This document shows positions 59,272 through 64,000 of a stretch of DNA of 64,000 bases, piece by piece (the first letter of the stretch is position 1; the number at the start of each line of letters is the position of its first letter). Where the stretch lies: positions 90,528-154,527 of the forward strand of contig NZ_VCKX01000002.1 of NCBI RefSeq assembly GCF_005889725.1, read 5' to 3'. A program made the translations under genes and the position numbers. The notes under the pieces are model-generated. The model was not told the origin of the DNA, did not search any database, and was given only the letters and a program-made list of their open reading frames with translations. The DNA comes from Nonomuraea zeae. GTDB lineage: Bacteria; Actinomycetota; Actinomycetes; Streptosporangiales; Streptosporangiaceae.

Positions 59272-59691
59272 ATGAAGTACATGATCCTTTCCTACGGCTC
59301 GCAGCGGGACTACGACGTCCTGGCCGGCAAGGACACCCCGGACCAGGCCGCCTGGGCTCCCGAGGACGTGGCCGCGATGGTCGAGTTCATGACGTCGTTC
59401 AACAAGGAGCTGGAGGAGGCCGGGGAGCTGGTCGAGACCCGCGGCCTGGCCGCGCCCGTGCACACGAGGAGGCTCCACACGAAGGACGGCGCCCCCGCCG
59501 TCACGGACGGGCCGTACGCGGAGACCCAGGAGGTGCTGGCCGGCTACTGGATCGTCGAGTGCGAGAGCTTCGACCGCGCGACCGAGATCGCCGCCCGCCT
59601 GTCGAAGTGCCCGTACCCGGGCGGCGTCTACGACAACGCCGTGGCCGACATCCGGCCGGTCGTCGAGTCCCAGGCCGACATGGGCTTCTGA
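59272..59691 (+). CDS. YciI/DGPF family protein
   Basis: 139 aa. MKYMILSYGSQRDYDVL, MVEFMTSFNKELEEAGELVETRGLA, then the family motif VTDGPYAETQEVLAGYWIVECESFDRATEIA. DGPF proteins are small and of unsettled biochemical role. It lies 21 nt before the ECF42-type sigma gene on the same strand; this linkage is a known hallmark of the ECF42 group. GAGAGG is upstream of ATG 59272. Confidence 0.9.
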   Translation: MKYMILSYGSQRDYDVLAGKDTPDQAAWAPEDVAAMVEFMTSFNKELEEAGELVETRGLAAPVHTRRLHTKDGAPAVTDGPYAETQEVLAGYWIVECESFDRATEIAARLSKCPYPGGVYDNAVADIRPVVESQADMGF

Positions 59692-59712
59692 CCGGCGGGC
59701 CGCGATCCCGAC

Positions 59713-60975
59713 ATGAGTGCTCCCGAGAGCGAGGACCTGCTGCGCGAGCTGGCGCCGCAGGTCCTCGGCGCGGTCGTCCGGCGTTACGGGCATTTCGCCA
59801 GCGCCGAGGACGCCACTCAGGAGGCGCTGCTCGCCGCCGCCCTGCAGTGGCCGAAGGAGGGCGTACCGGACGACCCGCGCGCCTGGCTCATCACCGTGGC
59901 CGCCCGCCGGCTGACCGACCTGCTCCGCGCCGAGCAGGCGCGCCGGCGGCGCGAGGACACGGTCGCGGCCTGGCGGCTGGCCGACGACTGGCTGGCCCCG
60001 GCCGCCGACCAGCCGGTCCCCGCCTCGGACGACACGCTCGTCCTGCTGTTCATGTGCTGCCACCCGTCGCTGTCGCCGGCCTCGCAGATCGCGCTCACGC
60101 TGCGCGCGGTCGGCGGCCTGACCACGGCGGAGATCGCCCGCGCGTTCCTGGTGCCGGAGGGGACGATGACGCGCCGCATCACCCGGGCCAAGCAGCGCGT
60201 CAAGGACAGCGGTGTGCCGTTCCGGCTGCCGCGGCCCGCCGACCGCGCCGAACGGCTCGGGGCGGTCCTGCACGTCCTCTACCTGATCTTCAACGAGGGG
60301 TACGCCAGCACGTCCGGCCCCGACCTGCAGCGCGCGGAGCTGGCGGCCGAGGCCATCCGGCTGACGCGCATGGTGCACCGGCTCCTGCCCGGTGACGGCG
60401 AGGTGGCCGGGCTGCTCGCGCTCATGCTGCTCACCGACGCCCGCAGACCGGCGCGTACGGGCCAGGACGGCGCGCTGATCCCCATGGCCGAGCAGGACCG
60501 CACGCTGTGGGACGCCGGCCAGATCGCGGAGGGCGTCGAGCTGATCACCGCGGCGCTGCCCCGGGGGACGCCGGGGCCGTACCAGCTCCAGGCGGCCATC
60601 GCGGCGGTGCACGACGAGGCGCCGAGCGCGAAGGAGACCGACTGGCCGCAGATCACGGCGCTGTACGAGGCTCTGATGCGCATCGCGGGCAACCCCATGG
60701 TGGCGCTCAACCACGCCGTCGCCGTGGCCATGGCACGCGGCCCCCGCGCGGGGCTCGACCTGCTCGAACATCTCCAGCACGACGAGCACCTCGCCGGCGA
60801 CCACCGGCTGTACGCGGTCAGGGCGCACCTGCTGGAGACGGCGGGGGAGCTCGGCGCCGCCCGCGAGTCCTACGAGGAGGCGGCCGGACGCGCGATGAGC
60901 TATCCACAGCAGCGCTACCTGCGCGCCAGGGCGGCCAGGCTGAGCCGGGCGGAAGGCCCGGACGAGCCGGCCTGA
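59713..60975 (+). CDS. ECF42-type RNA polymerase sigma factor with C-terminal extension
   Basis: 420 aa. Sigma region 2 (VLGAVVRRYGHFASAEDATQEALLAAALQWPKEG and RAWLITVAARRLTDLLR) and region 4 (LTLRAVGGLTTAEIARAFLVPEGTMTRRITRAKQRV) are followed by a ~200-residue helical extension with TPR-like units (LYEALMRIAGNPMVALNHAVAVAMARGP, LAGDHRLYAVRAHLLETAGELGAARESY). Such extensions control ECF42 factors in place of an anti-sigma factor. It lies after a DGPF gene, its typical partner. ATG 59713. Confidence 0.92.
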   Translation: MSAPESEDLLRELAPQVLGAVVRRYGHFASAEDATQEALLAAALQWPKEGVPDDPRAWLITVAARRLTDLLRAEQARRRREDTVAAWRLADDWLAPAADQPVPASDDTLVLLFMCCHPSLSPASQIALTLRAVGGLTTAEIARAFLVPEGTMTRRITRAKQRVKDSGVPFRLPRPADRAERLGAVLHVLYLIFNEGYASTSGPDLQRAELAAEAIRLTRMVHRLLPGDGEVAGLLALMLLTDARRPARTGQDGALIPMAEQDRTLWDAGQIAEGVELITAALPRGTPGPYQLQAAIAAVHDEAPSAKETDWPQITALYEALMRIAGNPMVALNHAVAVAMARGPRAGLDLLEHLQHDEHLAGDHRLYAVRAHLLETAGELGAARESYEEAAGRAMSYPQQRYLRARAARLSRAEGPDEPA

Positions 60976-60993
60976 GCCCGGTGCGGCCCCGGC

Positions 60994-61749
60994 TCAGGAG
61001 CGCGTGGCGGACTCCACGTACCACTCGCGGCCCAGCAGCCAGGCGAAGGCGGGGACGGGCAGGCGTACGAGGAGCCGCATGACGGGGGACAGCCGGCCGC
61101 GGCCGGTCACCTGGGAGCGGTGGGCGGCCAGCGCCGCCTGCTTCTGCCTGGCGTAGCGGCGCACGTCGATCCGGTGGGTGATGGCCGAGCGCGGGCTGTA
61201 CGCCCGCGCCAGTGCCCGGTCGTCGTAGCGGAACGGGATGCGCAGCAGGCGGACGAGGCGTACCAGGCGGACGACGTGGTCGCGCGGGATCGTCGCCTCC
61301 AGCACCCGGGGCACCCCGGCCAGCTCGGCGGCCCTCTTGCCGACCCGGTGGACCCTGACGTGGTCGCGGTGGCCGTAGCCGCCGTTTGGGTCGTACCCGA
61401 TGAGGACGTCCACGCGCTCCTCGCGCAGGATCGCGGCGAGCCTGGCCGCCGCCTCCTCGATGGGGGCACGGACGAAGCGCATCCGGTCGGGCGGGTCGGG
61501 GTAGAGCTCCTTGCCGTGCCCGCTGTCGGCGTAGCCCAGATGCTCGACCCGCGCCACGCCCAGGATCCGCGCGCTGGCTCGCAGCTCGTCTAACCGGGTC
61601 GTGCCCGACTCGGCCACCGGCCCCATCACGCCGTCCGCCGCGACCACGATGATCGCGCGATGCCCTTCGGCGGCGGCACGGGCGAGCGTGCCGCCGGTCA
61701 GCAGCACCTCGTCGTCCGGATGGGCGTGGAATGCCAGGACTGTCGCCAT
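60994..61749 (-). CDS. PIG-L family deacetylase
   Basis: 251 aa. MATVLAFHAHPDDEVLLTGGTLARAAAEG carries the HPDD zinc site, with GGYGHRDHVRVHRVG as the second motif. These enzymes remove acetyl groups from N-acetylglucosaminyl compounds; the family includes MshB of mycothiol synthesis, but this gene cannot be assigned to that step. C-terminal extension YARQKQAALAAHRSQVTG and WLLGREWYVE is normal. Convergent with the sigma gene; its start region faces the TetR operator. Confidence 0.9.
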   Translation of the reverse strand: MATVLAFHAHPDDEVLLTGGTLARAAAEGHRAIIVVAADGVMGPVAESGTTRLDELRASARILGVARVEHLGYADSGHGKELYPDPPDRMRFVRAPIEEAAARLAAILREERVDVLIGYDPNGGYGHRDHVRVHRVGKRAAELAGVPRVLEATIPRDHVVRLVRLVRLLRIPFRYDDRALARAYSPRSAITHRIDVRRYARQKQAALAAHRSQVTGRGRLSPVMRLLVRLPVPAFAWLLGREWYVESATRS

Positions 61750-61786
61750 GGACCGACACCCTACGAGACGAATGCAGCTTCTGTCA

Positions 61787-61816
61787 TTGACGGAGTGAGT
61801 ACTCACTCCGTATCGT
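61787..61816 (+). promoter_or_regulatory. TetR promoter with a perfect 22-bp palindrome
   Basis: TTGACG (61787-61792) and TATCGT (61811-61816) are 18 bp apart. Between and overlapping them is a perfect palindrome at 61790-61811 centred on GTAC, with arms ACGGAGTGAGT. The ATG at 61824 is 8 nt after the -10, so the transcript is nearly leaderless. Confidence 0.8.
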
Positions 61817-61823
61817 CGAAGGC

Positions 61824-62597
61824 ATGATGAACGCGACAGGCCGCCGGCGCGCGCCGGCGATGAGCCCGGAACAGCGCCGCGAGATGATCGTCAGAGCGGC
61901 CCTTCCCCTGGTGGTCGAGTACGGCACCTCCCTGACCACCGCCCAGGTCGCCCGCGCGGCGGGCATCGGCGAGGGCACGATCTTCCGCGCCTTCGGCGAC
62001 AAGGACGCGTTACTGGCCGCCTGCATGGCGGAGGCGCTGCGGCCGGACGACACGCTCGCCCACGTGGCGTCGATCTCGCTGGACCAGCCGCTGGCCGAGC
62101 GGCTGATCGAGGCGGCCGAGGCGCTGCGCGGCTACCTGGCCAGGATGGGCGCGGTCGCGGGCGCGCTCGCGGCCTCCGGCGGCTTCCGCCGCCGCGGCGA
62201 GGCCGCCCTGCGCGGCGCGCCGGCCCGCCCGGACGCCACCCAGGAGTCGGCGGCCGGCGGCCCGCCGGTGGAGGGTCAAGGGGCTCAGGAGAGTCGTGGG
62301 GCGGAGGAGGGCCAAGTCCCGCAGGAGGGCGGGGCGCCGCAGGAGGGCCGGGAGCCGCAGGGGGGCGTCGATGCGCAGCGGTTGTCCGGGCGGGAGGCCT
62401 CGATGGCCGCCACCCGCGACGTGCTGGTCGGCCTGTTCGAGCCCGAGCAGGACAACCTCAGGCTGGCTCCCGAACGCCTCGCGGAGGCGTTCCAGTTCCT
62501 CGTGATGGCGGCGGGACGGGGGCCGTCCCCGCTCTCCTCCGCCGAGCTGGTCGACCTGTTCCTGCACGGCGCGATCAAGGACGGCGAGGAGGGGTGA
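61824..62597 (+). CDS. TetR family regulator of the adjacent MFS gene
   Basis: 257 aa. HTH AALPLVVEYGTSLTTAQVARAAGIGEGTIFRAFGDKDALLAACM. The ligand domain carries a low-complexity insert of about 50 residues rich in Gln/Glu/Gly (EGQGAQESRGAEEGQ then EGGAPQEGREPQGG), probably a disordered loop. Autorepression through the palindrome at the promoter is likely. It overlaps the MFS gene start by GTGA, so both are in one operon and the MFS product should be the regulated exporter. Confidence 0.9.
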   Translation: MMNATGRRRAPAMSPEQRREMIVRAALPLVVEYGTSLTTAQVARAAGIGEGTIFRAFGDKDALLAACMAEALRPDDTLAHVASISLDQPLAERLIEAAEALRGYLARMGAVAGALAASGGFRRRGEAALRGAPARPDATQESAAGGPPVEGQGAQESRGAEEGQVPQEGGAPQEGREPQGGVDAQRLSGREASMAATRDVLVGLFEPEQDNLRLAPERLAEAFQFLVMAAGRGPSPLSSAELVDLFLHGAIKDGEEG

Positions 62598-64000
62598 GAG
62601 ACCTCTACGAGGATCTGCCCGCGCGCAACCGCACGGCGGTGACCTACGCCCTGCTCGGCTGCGCCTTCCTGGGCATGCTTGACGGCACGGTGGTCGGCAC
62701 CGCTCTGCCGCGCATCGTCGAGCAGGTGGGCGGGACCGGCTCCTGGTACGTGTGGCTGGTCACCGCCTACCTGCTCACCTCCTCCGTGAGCGTCCCCATC
62801 TACGGTCGCTTCTCCGACCTGTACGGTCGCCGCCGCCTCCTCCTCTCCGGCGTGGCGATCTTCCTGATCGGCTCGCTGGCCTGCGGCATGGCGGGCTCGA
62901 TGGCGCTCATGATCGTCAGCAGGGCCTTCCAGGGCCTGGGCGCGGGCGCGCTGCTCACCCTGGGCATGGCCCTGATCAGGGACCTGCACCCGCCCAGCCG
63001 GGCCGAGGGCATGATCAGGATGCAGACGCTGATGGCTTCGATGATGATCGTCGGGCTGGTGGGCGGACCGCTGCTCGGCGGCCTGCTGGCCGATCACGCG
63101 GGCTGGCGCTGGGCGTTCCTGATCAACCTGCCACTCGGCGCGGTGGCCGCGGCTGTGATCGCCGTGGCGCTGCCCGAGCGCCGCGACCCGGACGCCGCTC
63201 CCGGCCGGCTGGACGCCGCCGGGATCGCCCTGCTGGCCGCCGGCCTGTCGCTGGTCCTGATCGGACTCAGCATCAAGGGCAACACCGGCCGCGGCTGGAG
63301 CGATCCGGCGGTGCTCGGCACCCTGATCGCGGGCCTGGCCCTGCTGGTGACGCTCGTGCCCGTCGAGCGGCGGGCCGCCACGCCGGTGCTCCTGCCCCAC
63401 CTGCTGCGCCGCCGCACCTATGCGGCGCTGCTCGCCGGCGGGTTTTTCTTCCAGCTCGCGGCCCTGCCCGTGGGCGTCTTCCTGCCGCTCTACTTCCAGC
63501 ACGTACGCGGCCAGTCCGCCACCGCCTCCGGCCTGTTCCTGCTCCCGCTGCTGGCCGGGATGGTGGTGGGCAACAGGGGCACGGCGGTACTCATCCTGCG
63601 AATGGGACACACCAAGCCGCCCCTGCTGGCCGGAGCCGGGCTGATCACGGTCGGCACGGTCGCGTTCATCGCGCTCGGCCCGGACACGCCGCTGCTGGTG
63701 ACCGGCGCGTTCCTGCTGATCATCGGGCTGGGCGCGGGCCCCGCGATGGGCGGCATCACGATCGCCAGCCAGAACAGCGTGCCCCGGGCCGACATGGGCA
63801 CGGCCACCGCGGGGTCGGCGCTCACCAAGCAGCTCGGCGGATCGGTCGGCCTGGCCTGCGCCCAGTGGCTGCTGGCCGGTCACGGTGGGCGGATCACCGC
63901 GGCCGGGGTGGGCTCCACGGTCGCCTGGATCGGCGGCGTCGCGGGCCTGCTCGCGCTCGGGTCCATCCTCCTCATGCGCGACGGTCGCTTATACACATCT
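62594..64000 (+). CDS. DHA2-family MFS exporter, 3' end cut off
   Basis: EmrB/QacA-type drug:proton antiporter, at least 460 residues visible. Starts VRDLYEDLPARNRTAVTYALLG, then LGMLDGTVVGTALPRI (motif D1 region), YGRFSDLYGRRRLL (motif A) and FQGLGAGALLTLGM (motif C-like). GTG 62594 overlaps the TetR stop as GTGA. Open to the window edge, but the last 13-19 bases look like sequencing adapter, so the real reading frame is only reliable to about 63981. Confidence 0.9.
   Translation, partial: MRDLYEDLPARNRTAVTYALLGCAFLGMLDGTVVGTALPRIVEQVGGTGSWYVWLVTAYLLTSSVSVPIYGRFSDLYGRRRLLLSGVAIFLIGSLACGMAGSMALMIVSRAFQGLGAGALLTLGMALIRDLHPPSRAEGMIRMQTLMASMMIVGLVGGPLLGGLLADHAGWRWAFLINLPLGAVAAAVIAVALPERRDPDAAPGRLDAAGIALLAAGLSLVLIGLSIKGNTGRGWSDPAVLGTLIAGLALLVTLVPVERRAATPVLLPHLLRRRTYAALLAGGFFFQLAALPVGVFLPLYFQHVRGQSATASGLFLLPLLAGMVVGNRGTAVLILRMGHTKPPLLAGAGLITVGTVAFIALGPDTPLLVTGAFLLIIGLGAGPAMGGITIASQNSVPRADMGTATAGSALTKQLGGSVGLACAQWLLAGHGGRITAAGVGSTVAWIGGVAGLLALGSILLMRDGRLYTS
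63982..64000. other. Probable Nextera/Tn5 mosaic-end adapter at the window end
   Basis: The last 19 bases match CTGTCTCTTATACACATCT at 17 positions, with the final 13 (CTTATACACATCT) exact. This AT-rich tail is unlike the surrounding DNA. Confidence 0.85.

Noticed and set aside
58102..60828. 908-codon minus strand frame opposite the sigma factor and DGPF genes
   Set aside because: No domain; sigma regions 2 and 4 are clear on the other strand.
62285..63883. 532-codon minus strand frame opposite the TetR and MFS genes
   Set aside because: Gln/Gly/His-rich shadow; MFS motifs are clear on the + strand.

Overview
The window comes from a high-GC Gram-positive actinomycete, most likely a Streptosporangiaceae-type organism such as Nonomuraea. 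This placement is inferred from gene content, not from a marker gene. Support: very GC-rich coding DNA, GTG/TTG starts, leaderless-looking promoters, a SARP regulator, Lsr2, F420-type oxidoreductases (LLM and deazaflavin nitroreductase families), a mycothiol-dependent maleylpyruvate isomerase family protein and an ECF42-type sigma factor. No rRNA, tRNA, CRISPR array, transposase or integrase was found. The last 19 bases match the Tn5/Nextera mosaic end at 17 positions, so the window probably ends at a contig end with residual adapter.

0-25 kb is a mosaic of regulators and small enzymes: a WD40 protein cut by the left edge, a SARP/NB-ARC/TPR regulator (989-3829), a membrane-anchored NB-ARC/TPR protein (4950-7118), a nitroreductase-hemerythrin fusion (7429), a serine hydrolase and a small protein sharing a duplicated leader (8910-10594), a VOC protein behind a 10-codon upstream frame (10760-11175), a LysR regulator, a PadR-controlled MacB-like ABC exporter (12340-15409), a ROK repressor, a membrane-anchored serine hydrolase (17465), an ArsR/LLM-oxidoreductase pair with palindromic sites (19082-20456), and a LuxR-type ATPase regulator divergent from an alpha/beta hydrolase (21085-24888).

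25-30.7 kb holds Lsr2, an alcohol dehydrogenase pseudogene with an out-of-frame internal deletion, a Ser/Thr kinase, and a PadR/FAD-monooxygenase pair with a perfect 14+14 bp inverted repeat.

30.7-42.6 kb is the most coherent block: a Tat-exported serine hydrolase, an oligopeptide ABC transporter (permease, permease-ATPase fusion, ATPase, divergent binding lipoprotein), and a translationally coupled serine hydrolase-GNAT-PucR operon divergent from a D-aminoacylase. I read it as an uptake and breakdown locus for peptides containing D-amino acids.

42.6-49.1 kb carries an SDR/MerR pair with a textbook 19-bp-spacer MerR promoter, gene remnants, a P450, a two-domain unknown protein, and an unusual secreted protein with 13 hexapeptide repeats near TWPGTG. 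Next to it (49182) is a secreted zinc-peptidase-like protein that has lost its HExxH motif.

50-64 kb has proline iminopeptidase, Lrp/DUF2000, a TetR with an extra C-terminal HTH beside an FAD monooxygenase, a Cmx-like exporter with a maleylpyruvate isomerase family gene, VOC/WYL, a DGPF/ECF42 sigma pair, a PIG-L deacetylase, and a TetR/MFS operon that runs off the end.
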